From Clostridia bacterium (lineage in GTDB: Bacteria > Bacillota > Clostridia > Oscillospirales > CAG-272): a DNA stretch of 40,568 bases. The notes beneath the pieces were generated by a model, which worked only from the letters and a program-made list of their open reading frames with translations, had not been told where the DNA came from and did not search any database. Below, one piece after another: positions 16,537 to 22,534 of this stretch. Made by a program: the position numbers and the translations under genes. Numbering within the stretch: the first letter of the stretch is position 1; every line of letters starts with the position of its first letter. The stretch is from the NCBI GenBank assembly GCA_017550115.1, contig JAFYLR010000031.1, positions 1 to 40,568 of the forward strand, read 5' to 3'.

Positions 16537-16755
16537 TCATGCGTCTCCGAGAATAGTGTCAATATCGCCATAGCCCGACGCTATCTCTTCCCATTCTTCT
16601 GCATCCTCATTATATTTAGCAACAACGTTCTCGACATAACCCTCATCCGAATCATTTTCGAACAGCGCAACCGGGCCGTGCGTGTCTGTGGCGCCGAATT
16701 CAACAGCTGTCCATTTGCCCGTTCTTCCCTTGATTTTAATTTTTTGTGCATTCAT
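16537..16755 (-). CDS. Small acidic protein, 72 aa (possibly LPD28-like)
   Basis: ATG at 16755 with AAAGGAG upstream. The pattern KIKGRTGKWTAVEF followed by VALFENDSDEG and VVAKYNEDAEEWEEIASGYGD resembles small domains found fused to polyvalent proteins and alone in conjugative elements. I am not sure of this match. It is very acidic, has no membrane segment and was probably cytosolic. Confidence 0.65.
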   Translation of the reverse strand: MNAQKIKIKGRTGKWTAVEFGATDTHGPVALFENDSDEGYVENVVAKYNEDAEEWEEIASGYGDIDTILGDA

Positions 16756-16853
16756 CTTGACTTTCTCCTTTTTTTAGTGTATAATATTTATAGACTTTCT
16801 CCAAAGTCTTTTGGGCTTACGGTCGTTTTCCCTGACGTCTGTATGCCCTTTTC

Positions 16854-17045
16854 TTATAATAACATCATCGGATTTTCCAAATCCAAAATTTCGCATAGCC
16901 TTTTCATTTCCTCCCAGGTAAAGCATTCTATTCCCCATAGCTTCTTCAAAAAAATAGATCTCTTCATCCCGAGCATTTGCGATAGCTCTCTTTTTGAGAG
17001 CTTTTTTCTTTTTCTCGCCCTTAAAAGCCCTTTCCACATCTGCAT
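16854..17045 (-). CDS. Small HTH (XRE-like) protein, 63 aa
   Basis: AGAGGGAAGG precedes the ATG. Seen: a lambda-repressor-like fold, RARKRKKLSKRELSQMLGMK (about 9-28, helices 1-2), then SIFLKKLWGIECFTWEEMKRLCEILDLENP, which matches helices 3-5. It is the minimal size for such a domain, so it probably binds DNA as a dimer. Role in the early module unknown. A 3' extension in another frame (to 16774) is open but has no start of its own. Confidence 0.7.
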   Translation of the reverse strand: MQMWKGLLRARKRKKLSKRELSQMLGMKRSIFLKKLWGIECFTWEEMKRLCEILDLENPMMLL

Positions 17046-17063
17046 CCTTCCCTCTCTTTGCTG

Positions 17064-17267
17064 CTAAATCTTAGTTATAACTAACGTCGGAGTCCTCTTT
17101 GAAAGCTCGTCCCTCAGCCTCTCGTTTTCTTGGAATAGCTTGTCATACTCGATTTTTGGCACTACATCAGCCTCGGGAGCTTGCATCAGCACCCTTTTAA
17201 CGCTTGCCTTATAGGGCAGGTCATCGGGGAGATTGTTAAGTAATTCATCTGTATTTATATATGGCAT
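17064..17267 (-). CDS. Small hypothetical protein, 67 aa
   Basis: Not recognised beyond being typical of Clostridia phage early regions. GGAG lies 7 nt before the ATG at 17267. It begins MPYINTDELLNNLPDDLPYK and carries APEADVVPKIEYDKLFQENE, a short helical coiled-coil-like segment at about 37-58. The phrase ADVVP is common in small early phage proteins. No membrane segment. Confidence 0.65.
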   Translation of the reverse strand: MPYINTDELLNNLPDDLPYKASVKRVLMQAPEADVVPKIEYDKLFQENERLRDELSKRTPTLVITKI

Positions 17268-17341
17268 ATTATTACTCCTTCACTTGTATTATTTCGTATA
17301 GGGAAGCAGCCTACACTTTCGAGTTGTTCTTTGCTTGCGGC

Positions 17342-17437
17342 TTAATAAATTATGCTTCCATACCTTGTATAGTGCCAATTATAACTTGTCTGTTGCAAGG
17401 TATAGCCTTTATGCTCATAAGTATATGTGTTCTCCAC
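17342..17437 (-). CDS. Short phage protein, 31 aa, possibly cut by an in-frame stop
   Basis: GTG start at 17437 with AAGGCGGTG upstream. The product VENTYTYEHKGYTLQQTSYN plus 11 residues looks like the N-terminal part of small phage proteins with a YxxKGYTxQQ pattern. After TAA (17344-17342) the same frame stays open for 28 more codons (AASKEQLESVGCFPIRN and on) to a stop at 17257-17255. The intact protein may have been about 59 aa and is now broken, or the short form is real. Confidence 0.45.
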   Translation of the reverse strand: MENTYTYEHKGYTLQQTSYNWHYTRYGSIIY

Positions 17438-17452
17438 TTAATCACCGCCTTA

Positions 17453-17611
17453 TCAAACCGAATAAACAACACAACAAAAATGTTCAACAGAATATCCAAC
17501 AGAATTAGTAGAATATGAAATAGACACAACATTTTTGTTATTTATAAAACTATTGACCGCTTTTTCCAATTCGTCTTGATACTCGTTTCTAAAAAACTTT
17601 ACTTGTTTCAC
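17453..17611 (-). CDS. Cse60-like small protein, 52 aa
   Basis: GTG start at 17611 overlapping the upstream stop (GTGA), with GTGGAG just before. The pattern VKFFRNEYQDELEKAVNSFI, then VVSISYSTNSVGYSVEHFCC, matches the small Cse60-type fold: a strand, a long helix and two strands. Cse60 was named from sporulation, but such proteins are common in phage early regions, with unknown role. A longer open frame upstream (to 17737) overlaps the cysteine-rich gene and is not needed. Confidence 0.65.
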   Translation of the reverse strand: MKQVKFFRNEYQDELEKAVNSFINNKNVVSISYSTNSVGYSVEHFCCVVYSV

Positions 17612-17778
17612 TTCTCCACACCTCTTTCTTTTGGACATTCTTTTGTGCCCTTGTAATGACACCAACTTACAGGCAACGGATAGTAAATATTTTTCAATTC
17701 TTCCGTCAACTGTGCCCTGTAACAAGACTTTGGGCAAGACTTCTTGTAGTCAAGACAATGTGTCGCATCGTGGTTCAC
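17608..17778 (-). CDS. Small cysteine-rich protein, 56 aa
   Basis: GTG start at 17778 overlapping the upstream stop; the stop overlaps the next GTG. Five cysteines occur in the order HCLDYKKSCPKSCYRAQL, then SWCHYKGTKECPKERG, which suggests a small metal-binding or disulfide-stabilised domain. Phage early regions often hold such proteins; function unknown. It is recognised from cysteine spacing and from the coupled starts and stops on both sides. Confidence 0.65.
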   Translation of the reverse strand: MNHDATHCLDYKKSCPKSCYRAQLTEELKNIYYPLPVSWCHYKGTKECPKERGVEK

Positions 17779-18020
17779 TTGTCAGCACCTCTTTCTTTTG
17801 GCGTGCATAAATCATCTTCAAGCATTTTAATAACATCATTTAGAAAACTCAATTCACGCCCCAAATCGCTCAAAAATTGTCTGCGTTCGGATAAATACGG
17901 CTCATCAGGTTTAATTGCTTTTTCAAGTCTGTCATACTGCTTTTGAACAAGTTTTCTTTGGTCTGCAAAATATATCAGCCGTTCTTCCTTGTATGTTATC
18001 AGTTTCAATTCAGCCATCAC
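17775..18020 (-). CDS. Small helical protein, 81 aa
   Basis: GAGGAGGTGAGGG precedes the start (GTG 18020 or ATG 18017). The product is almost all helix with heptad-like spacing (LVQKQYDRLEKAIK, then FLSDLGRELSFLNDVIKMLE), so a coiled-coil or helical bundle is likely. No membrane segment. Role unknown. Confidence 0.65.
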   Translation of the reverse strand: MMAELKLITYKEERLIYFADQRKLVQKQYDRLEKAIKPDEPYLSERRQFLSDLGRELSFLNDVIKMLEDDLCTPKERGADK

Positions 18021-18047
18021 CCCTCACCTCCTCTCCAATTGACAGTA

Positions 18048-18323
18048 TCATACAGTATCATCAGGAAGGGATATTTCAAATATTTGACATAATTCGGGTA
18101 GGCAATTGTCGCAAACGGAGCATATCTTTTTCGGCGAAGCTACGGATGTATGACCGAAAGATATATTAGTCAAAATAATCGCTAAAACAATAATAAAACT
18201 ATACGAAGCAGGTATAATCGAATAATACCAAGTACTCCAACCTTTAATTTTAGTACAAATTGCAAAAACAACATTAAATATAAATAAAATTAAATTTATG
18301 ATAAAAACAATTTTTGTTATCAT
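18048..18323 (-). CDS. Small membrane protein, 91 aa
   Basis: I place the start at ATG 18323 because AGGAG lies 6 nt upstream and the start overlaps the preceding stop (ATGA). A longer frame to 18377 lacks such support. Two transmembrane helices: about 3-24 (TKIVFIINLILFIFNVVFAI) and about 34-56 (IIPASYSFIIVLAIILTNIS). Near the end is a CSVCDNCLPELC cluster that could bind metal. Not recognised as a known family. Confidence 0.65.
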   Translation of the reverse strand: MITKIVFIINLILFIFNVVFAICTKIKGWSTWYYSIIPASYSFIIVLAIILTNISFGHTSVASPKKICSVCDNCLPELCQIFEISLPDDTV

Positions 18324-18460
18324 TTTTTTCTCCTGTAAAACCAAAATGGTAATATCCATATTGGCAAAGTAAACCAAGCAAAAAACTTGATCGCAAAATC
18401 TCCTAAATTTTCAAACCATTCAGCAAACTTTGTGTAAATACCCTCAAAAAAATCAAACAT
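18320..18460 (-). CDS. Very small membrane protein, 46 aa
   Basis: ATG at 18460 after GGTGGG; the stop overlaps the next start (ATGA). The product MFDFFEGIYTKFAEWFENLG plus 26 residues contains one strongly hydrophobic, aromatic-rich helix (FFAWFTLPIWILPFWF) and ends YRRKK. That fits a single-span peptide with a cytoplasmic basic tail. It could be a holin-like or regulatory membrane peptide; unknown. Confidence 0.6.
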   Translation of the reverse strand: MFDFFEGIYTKFAEWFENLGDFAIKFFAWFTLPIWILPFWFYRRKK

Positions 18461-18481
18461 ATATCCCACCGCCCTTCGGTT

Positions 18482-18673
18482 TTATTTGTTTATTTTATTC
18501 CACCTTTTTACTGCCGACTTCTTTGTAAATCTTGTTACTTTCTTGTTACAAGCCAAGCACATAATTGTTATCGGAAATGGAAAAATGCCAAACAAATACG
18601 GTCTTGAAGCAAAAGGAATGCACCATTGATGTCCACAATTACACGGTTTTACTTTTAGCAATTCTTTTGACAT
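18482..18673 (-). CDS. Small zinc-ribbon protein, Lar-like
   Basis: 63 aa. Pattern LKVKPCNCGHQW, then ITIMCLACNKKVTRFTKKSA and VKRWNK. This is the C-x-C / C-x2-C plus C-terminal W-N layout of Lar-type restriction-alleviation proteins, which counter host type I restriction in some phages. The first pair is shorter than usual (CNC), so the match is tentative. It overlaps nothing and follows the YopX-like gene by 2 bp. Confidence 0.55.
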   Translation of the reverse strand: MSKELLKVKPCNCGHQWCIPFASRPYLFGIFPFPITIMCLACNKKVTRFTKKSAVKRWNKINK

Positions 18674-18675
18674 TA

Positions 18676-19158
18676 TTACCTCCTAAACTTTGATGGGCAA
18701 TAAGAATTATCTATAACATAAGATTTTGACTTTTCAAATTCCGATTTTTCCCGCTCTGCAAACCAACTAAAATCAACCTCATTTAATACAATATTTCTGT
18801 TTGTAAACTCAATCTTTGAACAATCCCTTAACAGTCTTGTTGCCCTGCACTCAATCCCTGTTCTAACAATAAAACATTTATAAAATTCATCAAAATCTAT
18901 AAATCCGTATTGTTTTTTATCTCGCATCGGCTCGAAATATGATACTATATCATACTCATACAAATATGTATCTGCTATTTTTATTCCTGTATTTCTGCAT
19001 AAAGTATAAGGGTTTATTTCATAGTGCTTAAAATCATCACCAATTATAAATTCTCTGCCGTTTTTATCTTGATAATAATACCCCGCAACTGTCGGCTCTG
19101 TTTCATCTTGCCAAAACACGGCTTTCACTTTATATAATTCTGTGTCAAATTCTGCCAT
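18676..19158 (-). CDS. YopX-like protein, 160 aa
   Basis: ATG at 19158 overlapping the upstream stop (TAATG). Seen: GYYYQDKNGREFIIGDDFKH, then a YopX-type core YTLCRNTGIKIADTYLYEYD followed by IVSYFEPMRDKKQYGFIDFD. In YopX proteins the equivalent segment is TGLKDKNGKxIYEGDIV. These small beta-rich proteins are widespread in phages of Gram-positive bacteria; they bind no known partner and their function is unsettled. Confidence 0.75.
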   Translation of the reverse strand: MAEFDTELYKVKAVFWQDETEPTVAGYYYQDKNGREFIIGDDFKHYEINPYTLCRNTGIKIADTYLYEYDIVSYFEPMRDKKQYGFIDFDEFYKCFIVRTGIECRATRLLRDCSKIEFTNRNIVLNEVDFSWFAEREKSEFEKSKSYVIDNSYCPSKFRR

Positions 19159-19301
19159 TATGCCACCTCCATTCTATCCATAAATGCGATGGCTTTGGCC
19201 ATATTGTTCTTTAATTCTTCGACTCTTTTTCTGTCAACAACAACCCATTCATTTATGTGAAATTCTTTATAATACAAGATGTAGCCTATAATCTTCTTCA
19301 T
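19158..19301 (-). CDS. Small hypothetical protein, 47 aa
   Basis: Short gene held in place by overlaps on both sides: ATGA with the upstream stop and TAATG with the downstream start. The product begins MKKIIGYILYYKEFHINEWV and contains a short helix RKRVEELKNNMAKAIAFMDR. No family recognised. The strict overlap pattern is the best evidence that it is real. Confidence 0.6.
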   Translation of the reverse strand: MKKIIGYILYYKEFHINEWVVVDRKRVEELKNNMAKAIAFMDRMEVA

Positions 19302-19477
19302 TCTACGCCACCGCCTTTATCGGTTGGGTGATCTAACGCATCAATCCGCTTTTCTGCTTGTTCCAAAATGCGAAAGACAACATCTGCGGCGGCACTTCCT
19401 TGTTCTTGATAAGTATTTACTGTGTTTTGTTCAATCGCCTTTGCCAATAAACGCAATATTTCTATTACTTCTTTCAT
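19298..19477 (-). CDS. Small hypothetical protein, 59 aa
   Basis: ATG at 19477 overlaps the preceding stop (19474) and the stop overlaps the next ATG, so three genes are chained. The product is helical and amphipathic (MKEVIEILRLLAKAIEQNTV; AADVVFRILEQAEKRIDAL). It may form a small helical bundle. No family recognised. Confidence 0.6.
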   Translation of the reverse strand: MKEVIEILRLLAKAIEQNTVNTYQEQGSAAADVVFRILEQAEKRIDALDHPTDKGGGVE

Positions 19478-19896
19478 TTTCCCTCATCTTCCTTTCCTTC
19501 GCCCTTCATATTCGCAAGAGCTTCTTCAGCTTCCTTTTTTGTGAGGAATACCGTTTCACCTAAATAATAATCATAATTTTTATTGAAACTGTGTATATCG
19601 CTTGTGTTGATTACTATTCCTATTTTATCAATTTCAAAATACCAATCGTCAGTCTTTAAAATGCGAGGTGTTAAATCGGGTTTATCTGCGTAAGGGCTAT
19701 TATAGAGAAAATACAGTGTCGTCCCCACCTTACACGGCAACTCTATTGTGTTTTCGCTCTGCTTGCGGTAGTCTGCGTTGCAAAAGGCTTCAGCAATATA
19801 ATCGGGCAAAGCTTTTGGCGTTTCGTTGTTTAACCAACTTGTTATACATTTTGACGCAATTCTCGCCATTTCTTCAATCTGCTTCTCTTTGCTCAT
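19474..19896 (-). CDS. Hypothetical phage protein, 140 aa
   Basis: ATG at 19896, overlapping the previous gene by 23 nt. The N-terminus is helical, then comes an OB/SH3-like beta region: IELPCKVGTTLYFLYN, then WYFEIDKIGIVINTSDIHSF and GETVFLTKKEAEEALANMKG. The phrase LPCKVGTTLYF with GETVFLTKKEAEEAL is frequent in Clostridia phage proteins of unknown role. The tail is acidic/basic low complexity. Confidence 0.75.
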   Translation of the reverse strand: MSKEKQIEEMARIASKCITSWLNNETPKALPDYIAEAFCNADYRKQSENTIELPCKVGTTLYFLYNSPYADKPDLTPRILKTDDWYFEIDKIGIVINTSDIHSFNKNYDYYLGETVFLTKKEAEEALANMKGEGKEDEGK

Positions 19897-20080
19897 TTAA
19901 TCGCCTTCTTTCATATCCGTATCTTGTCAAGAAATAAGTTTTTCGAACCTCGTCATAGGGAAAGAAATCTTCTTCGGTTTCAAAGCCAACATCATTCATT
20001 GAGAGGACTTTCATTTTCTGCCCCCCCTGTGCCGAGAATACGGTGTCTCCAACGCTTAATAATTTCTGCACTTTGTTCAT
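19874..20080 (-). CDS. Small hypothetical protein, 68 aa
   Basis: AAGGAG lies 8 nt before the ATG. The segment LLSVGDTVFSAQGGQKMKVL, then SMNDVGFETEEDFFPYDEVR, looks like a small beta barrel of the kind found in phage early proteins, followed by a basic helix. Family not recognised. It follows the methylase gene by 12 bp. Confidence 0.65.
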   Translation of the reverse strand: MNKVQKLLSVGDTVFSAQGGQKMKVLSMNDVGFETEEDFFPYDEVRKTYFLTRYGYERRRLNEQREAD

Positions 20081-20092
20081 CGCCTACTCCTT

Positions 20093-20851
20093 TTAAAAAT
20101 TCATCCAGATTTTTTCTGTTCGATGCACCCCCATTTGCGCCGTGGTGAGCTTTTCGGCCGTACGCCATTCTCTCAGCTCGGAGTTGTAGAGGTTATTGTC
20201 GTAACCGCTTAATACTATCATTGACCGGCTGTCCTTTAACGCTCGGAGCAGCTCAATATGGTTCTGGTCGCTCATCTCATGGGCGTACATATTTCGTTTC
20301 CGTAGGTCCTGCAAGTATGGTGGATCGCAGTAAATGAGGGTGTTGGGATCGTTGTACCTTTGAATGAGAGTCAGAGCATCTGTGTGCTCAATCTGGGCGT
20401 TCTTTATACGATCACAGCAAGAGAGGATAATGTCGGGGAGGTTATTCCACATAGTCGCACATCGCGGTCCTCCGTAGGTTTGCACATTGCGCCAGCTGTT
20501 CTTGCTACTGTTGCTCGTCCCAAATGATTGGTGATAGCGAACGAGCGTGCGCCGCGCCTGTTCCACAGGGTCACTCACAGGATCGTAACAATATTGAAAC
20601 TCATCACGCGCAAATGGCGTGAGGTTGATTGCCTTTGCAAGTTCTTCCGGGCGCTCGCGACATACGCGGAACAGGTTAACGATGTTTCCATCAATGTCAT
20701 TGACCGTTTCGATGTAGGCAGGCTCTTTACGAAAAAACACTGCTCCACTTCCAAAGTATGGCTCCAGATAGACTTTGTGGGGCGGAAAATGTGAAATAAT
20801 CCAGTCCGAAATACGCCACTTTGAACCAGGATACTTAAGAATTGCGTTCAT
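20093..20851 (-). CDS. dam: DNA adenine methyltransferase (Dam / D12 class)
   Basis: 252 aa, full length for the family. It transfers a methyl group from S-adenosylmethionine to N6 of adenine, typically in GATC. Seen: KYPGSKWRI (6-14) and PYFGSGAVFF (31-40), the SAM-binding motif I; YCDPPYL with the catalytic DPPY at 176-179; and a C-terminal TEKIWMNF ending as in this class. No matching restriction endonuclease is adjacent, so it is a solitary methylase. It could protect phage DNA, mimic host methylation, or time replication or packaging. The recognition site cannot be read from sequence alone. Its first bases overlap the end of a broken HTH reading frame. Confidence 0.92.
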   Translation of the reverse strand: MNAILKYPGSKWRISDWIISHFPPHKVYLEPYFGSGAVFFRKEPAYIETVNDIDGNIVNLFRVCRERPEELAKAINLTPFARDEFQYCYDPVSDPVEQARRTLVRYHQSFGTSNSSKNSWRNVQTYGGPRCATMWNNLPDIILSCCDRIKNAQIEHTDALTLIQRYNDPNTLIYCDPPYLQDLRKRNMYAHEMSDQNHIELLRALKDSRSMIVLSGYDNNLYNSELREWRTAEKLTTAQMGVHRTEKIWMNF

Positions 20852-20994
20852 TGTTTTCTACTATGCTCCTTCCCACAAGCTCATCGAGCGAGACGTTAAG
20901 CGCATCAGCTTTCGAGTCGAGCTTTTTTTATAGACTCACCTATTGTAAACACCCTCTCGCCCCCCTTCATTTTCCTTATGCCAGGCTTTGACAT
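20835..20994 (-). pseudogene. Truncated and frameshifted XRE-type HTH remnant
   Basis: ATG at 20994 has GGGGAAG upstream, then reads MSKPGIRKMKGGERVFTIGE in one frame up to an A7 run. After that the C-terminal part of an XRE domain, SKADALNVSLDELVGRS, continues in another frame to 20835. Removing one A would restore SIKKLDSKADALNVSLDELV. The first two helices of the domain are missing as well, so this looks like a remnant rather than a working regulator. A sequencing error in the A7 run is possible. Confidence 0.5.
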
Positions 20995-21191
20995 TTATCT
21001 TCCCCTTTTATCCCGAGGTATTCGTTAAATTTACTCCTGCTGATGAAGTAAGTATACTTGTTGCGCGATACCTGCACTGCCGTACCGAACGGGAGCACCC
21101 CTCTCTGCAACCCCACACGAACAAATTGTGGCGATACGCCCATTGTGGCTGCCGCCTCGGATACGCTTACCTTGAATTCCTTCGCCGCCAT
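20976..21191 (-). CDS. Excisionase-like winged HTH protein, 71 aa
   Basis: It starts directly after the previous gene (TAAATG). The core KVSVSEAAATMGVSPQFVRV, then GLQRGVLPFGTAVQVSRNKY and TYFISRSKFNEYLG, is the MerR/excisionase-type fold: the HTH recognises DNA, and the GTAV...Y wing plus the last helix follow. Such proteins direct excision or act as regulators in phages. The position in the early operon, away from int, is normal for a gene made on induction. Excision activity is inferred. Confidence 0.7.
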   Translation of the reverse strand: MAAKEFKVSVSEAAATMGVSPQFVRVGLQRGVLPFGTAVQVSRNKYTYFISRSKFNEYLGIKGEDKCQSLA

Positions 21192-21392
21192 TTATGCTCT
21201 CCTCCTCTTCATATTCTGTCGCATTTGATATGATACGTAATCTATCATAACTCGTGACTCTGCCCGCGCCATCTTCTCGGCAGCGAGCTTCCCTGCGTTT
21301 GCTCTCTCCGCGTCGGCGTATTCCTTGCATCTCGAATGACACCCGACATATCGCTTATTGCATCCATTGCACGGTCTATCCTTGTTTGACAT
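21192..21392 (-). CDS. Small zinc-finger-like protein, 66 aa
   Basis: It overlaps the upstream HTH gene by 17 nt. Four cysteines and one histidine occur in RPCNGCNKRYVGCHSRCKEY (6-25), a compact zinc-binding knuckle, followed by a basic Ala/Arg-rich helix (ANAGKLAAEKMARAESRVMI) ending in QNMKRRRA. Common in early regions of Clostridia phages, function unknown, probably nucleic-acid binding. Confidence 0.7.
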   Translation of the reverse strand: MSNKDRPCNGCNKRYVGCHSRCKEYADAERANAGKLAAEKMARAESRVMIDYVSYQMRQNMKRRRA

Positions 21393-21639
21393 TGCTTAAC
21401 CCTCGTCTTTGATTTCCAAATAAGTTTTCATTTGCGCTCTCTCCCGTTTCGCACTTTGCCGCCCTTGCAATCTCATCAACGCTACACCCAAGCAGCTTTG
21501 CCAGAAGTGTTGCCTGCTGCAAGCTCAACTCACCAACGCCACAGCATATCTGACTAATTCTTGTTTGATGCACTCCGAGATAATCGGCCGCGCATTGCTG
21601 TGTTACGCCTTGTTGTTTCATAAGTTGTTTCAAACTCAT
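21376..21639 (-). CDS. XRE-family HTH protein, 87 aa
   Basis: Seen: a full lambda-repressor-like domain, SLKQLMKQQGVTQQCAADYL (2-21), then HQTRISQICCGVGELSLQQA (24-43) and TLLAKLLGCSVDEIARAA. It probably binds DNA in the early module. The C-terminal 20 residues overlap the start of the zinc-finger gene. It is the second gene transcribed from the early promoter, so it could be an anti-repressor, a Cro-type accessory or a regulator of replication genes. Confidence 0.75.
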   Translation of the reverse strand: MSLKQLMKQQGVTQQCAADYLGVHQTRISQICCGVGELSLQQATLLAKLLGCSVDEIARAAKCETGESANENLFGNQRRGLSNVKQG

Positions 21640-21667
21640 ATTTTTTCAAACCTCCACTCACTAAAAA

Positions 21668-21898
21668 TCAATATCGCATTTTTTCTTCCGCGTCTTTGAT
21701 TTCCAAGATTTCTTTAATTGCCTCTACAACTTTGGGGGCATTTCTCCGTCCTACAAGTATTTTGTACATATACCCACCGTCCATAAAAAGCCCCGTCTTT
21801 TCGGTCACGGCTTCCTCAAGCCATTTTTGGTCTCTTCCGATTTGTAGAAGTTTAGTCTTTACACACAAACCGAAGTCCGTATATTTGGACAAATTCAC
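21668..21898 (-). CDS. Cro-like early regulator, 76 aa
   Basis: I choose GTG 21898 because AAGGAAGG precedes it by 9 nt and the product then begins with the typical NLSKYTDFGLCVKTKLLQIG. A longer frame to 21985 would run into the operators. The pattern is a degenerate XRE fold seen in many Firmicutes phage early regulators: QKWLEEAVTEKTGLFMDGGY, then MYKILVGRRNAPKVVEAIKE. It is the first gene of the minus early operon, just behind the consensus promoter at 22006-22034, so it is the likely counterpart of the repressor at 22093. By analogy it should repress the lysogeny promoter. Confidence 0.75.
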   Translation of the reverse strand: MNLSKYTDFGLCVKTKLLQIGRDQKWLEEAVTEKTGLFMDGGYMYKILVGRRNAPKVVEAIKEILEIKDAEEKMRY

Positions 21899-21926
21899 TA
21901 AAAAACACCTTCCTTTCATTTTTCTC

Positions 21927-21955
21927 TTGACAAGTACGCAATTGTGTACTATAAT
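21927..21955 (+). promoter_or_regulatory. Repressor promoter with embedded operator O1
   Basis: TTGACA (21927-21932), 17-bp spacer, TATAAT (21950-21955): full consensus. The spacer, with one flanking base, is the near-perfect palindrome AGTACGCAATTGTGTACT (O1, 21933-21950). Transcription goes right toward the repressor at 22093 with a leader of about 130 nt. It faces the early promoter at 22006-22034, so the two transcripts collide. Confidence 0.85.
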
Positions 21956-22005
21956 GGAAGTACCACCAACCAGCAAAATACCCAACCGAGTACTATCGTG
22001 TCTAT

Positions 22006-22034
22006 ATTATAGTACTCATTTGAGTATTTGTCAA
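22006..22034 (-). promoter_or_regulatory. Early promoter with embedded operator O2
   Basis: On the minus strand: TTGACA (22034-22029), 17-bp spacer, TATAAT (22011-22006), full consensus. The spacer holds O2, AGTACTCATTTGAGTATT (22011-22028, plus-strand reading). It drives the Cro-like gene and the whole early operon leftward. A repressor bound at O2 would block it directly. Confidence 0.85.
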
Positions 22035-22041
22035 TAACAAA

Positions 22042-22059
22042 ATTACTGTTTTGAGTAAT
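22042..22059. promoter_or_regulatory. Operator O3
   Basis: ATTACTGTTTTGAGTAAT; with one more base on each side the arms AATTACT and AGTAATT are perfect. It matches O2 at 14 of 18 positions and lies just upstream of the early promoter's -35, on the way to the repressor gene. Confidence 0.65.
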
Positions 22060-22083
22060 TTCGGCACATTATACAAAAAAAGG

Positions 22084-22101
22084 AGTACTTATATGAGTAA
22101 T
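22084..22101. promoter_or_regulatory. Operator O4 over the repressor's ribosome binding site and start codon
   Basis: AGTACTTATATGAGTAAT matches O2 at 15 of 18 positions. It contains the last bases of the SD (AGGAG), the ATG at 22093-22095 and the next codons. A repressor bound here would block elongation into its own gene, a possible negative feedback. The coding sequence constrains part of it, so some of the similarity could be chance. Confidence 0.5.
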
Positions 22102-22428
22102 TTGTATAAAAATATAGCGACTCTATGTGAAGAAAAAGGTATTAAGGGAGCGAAGCTATGCAACGACATCGGCATGAGTAAAGGTATACTAACTGATTTG
22201 AAAATGGGAAGAAAGAAAAGTGTTAATGCGGAAACCGCTCAAAAAATTGCTTCCTATTTTGGTGTATCTGTGGGATATCTATTAGGAGAGGAAGAAAAAG
22301 AAAAAAGCCCATCAAACGATGGACTTTCCGAGGGTAAAAAGGCACTTATTGATTTTGCAATGACGGTTCCTGATGAGAAGGCGGAGATTGTTCTGCGAGT
22401 AATGAAGTCAATCTTGGCAGAGATCTGA
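22093..22428 (+). CDS. Lysogeny repressor, XRE family, 111 aa
   Basis: Start chosen at ATG 22093 because AGGAG lies 7 nt upstream; a longer frame to 22051 has no SD. The N-terminal HTH is LYKNIATLCEEKGIKGAKLC (4-23), NDIGMSKGILTDLKMGRKKS (24-43), then AETAQKIASYFGVSVGYLLG. This is followed by a short acidic linker and a helical tail (EGKKALIDFAMTVPDEKAEI). There is no LexA-type protease domain, so induction is not by classic RecA-driven self-cleavage; an antirepressor or a host signal is more likely. Four operator-like palindromes sit between here and the Cro-like gene. The last 83 nt overlap an antisense gene (22346-22495). Confidence 0.85.
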   Translation: MSNLYKNIATLCEEKGIKGAKLCNDIGMSKGILTDLKMGRKKSVNAETAQKIASYFGVSVGYLLGEEEKEKSPSNDGLSEGKKALIDFAMTVPDEKAEIVLRVMKSILAEI

Positions 22429-22495
22429 CGAGCTTGGCAACTTCCTCTTCGGTGAGGGAGCAAATGAAATTGAGTAATTCGGTCTTGGCGTCCAT
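22346..22495 (-). CDS. Small antisense-overlapping protein, 49 aa
   Basis: ATG at 22495 on the minus strand, weak SD (GAAAGG). The product MDAKTELLNFICSLTEEEVA plus KLVRSLPRLTSLLAEQ looks like the small helical proteins often found beside phage repressors in gut Firmicutes (M-x-AKTELL-x-x-I-x-x-LT-x-EE). The gene overlaps the 3' end of the repressor by 83 nt in antisense. Being convergent with the repressor, its transcript could also act on the repressor message. Family memory only; function unknown. Confidence 0.5.
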   Translation of the reverse strand: MDAKTELLNFICSLTEEEVAKLVRSLPRLTSLLAEQSPPSHQEPSLQNQ

Positions 22496-22534
22496 AGTAA
22501 AAAACCTTTCAAGTGTTGTTGTTATGATAAAGAT

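Noticed and set aside
16774..17037. 87-aa frame overlapping the small HTH gene
   Set aside because: No SD of its own, and the HTH reading in the other frame explains most of it; the 3' part is left unexplained.
20930..20937. Programmed frameshifting at the A7 run
   Set aside because: The shift needed is +1, not the usual -1 of A-rich slippery sites, and the domain is also truncated, so decay or a read error is more likely.
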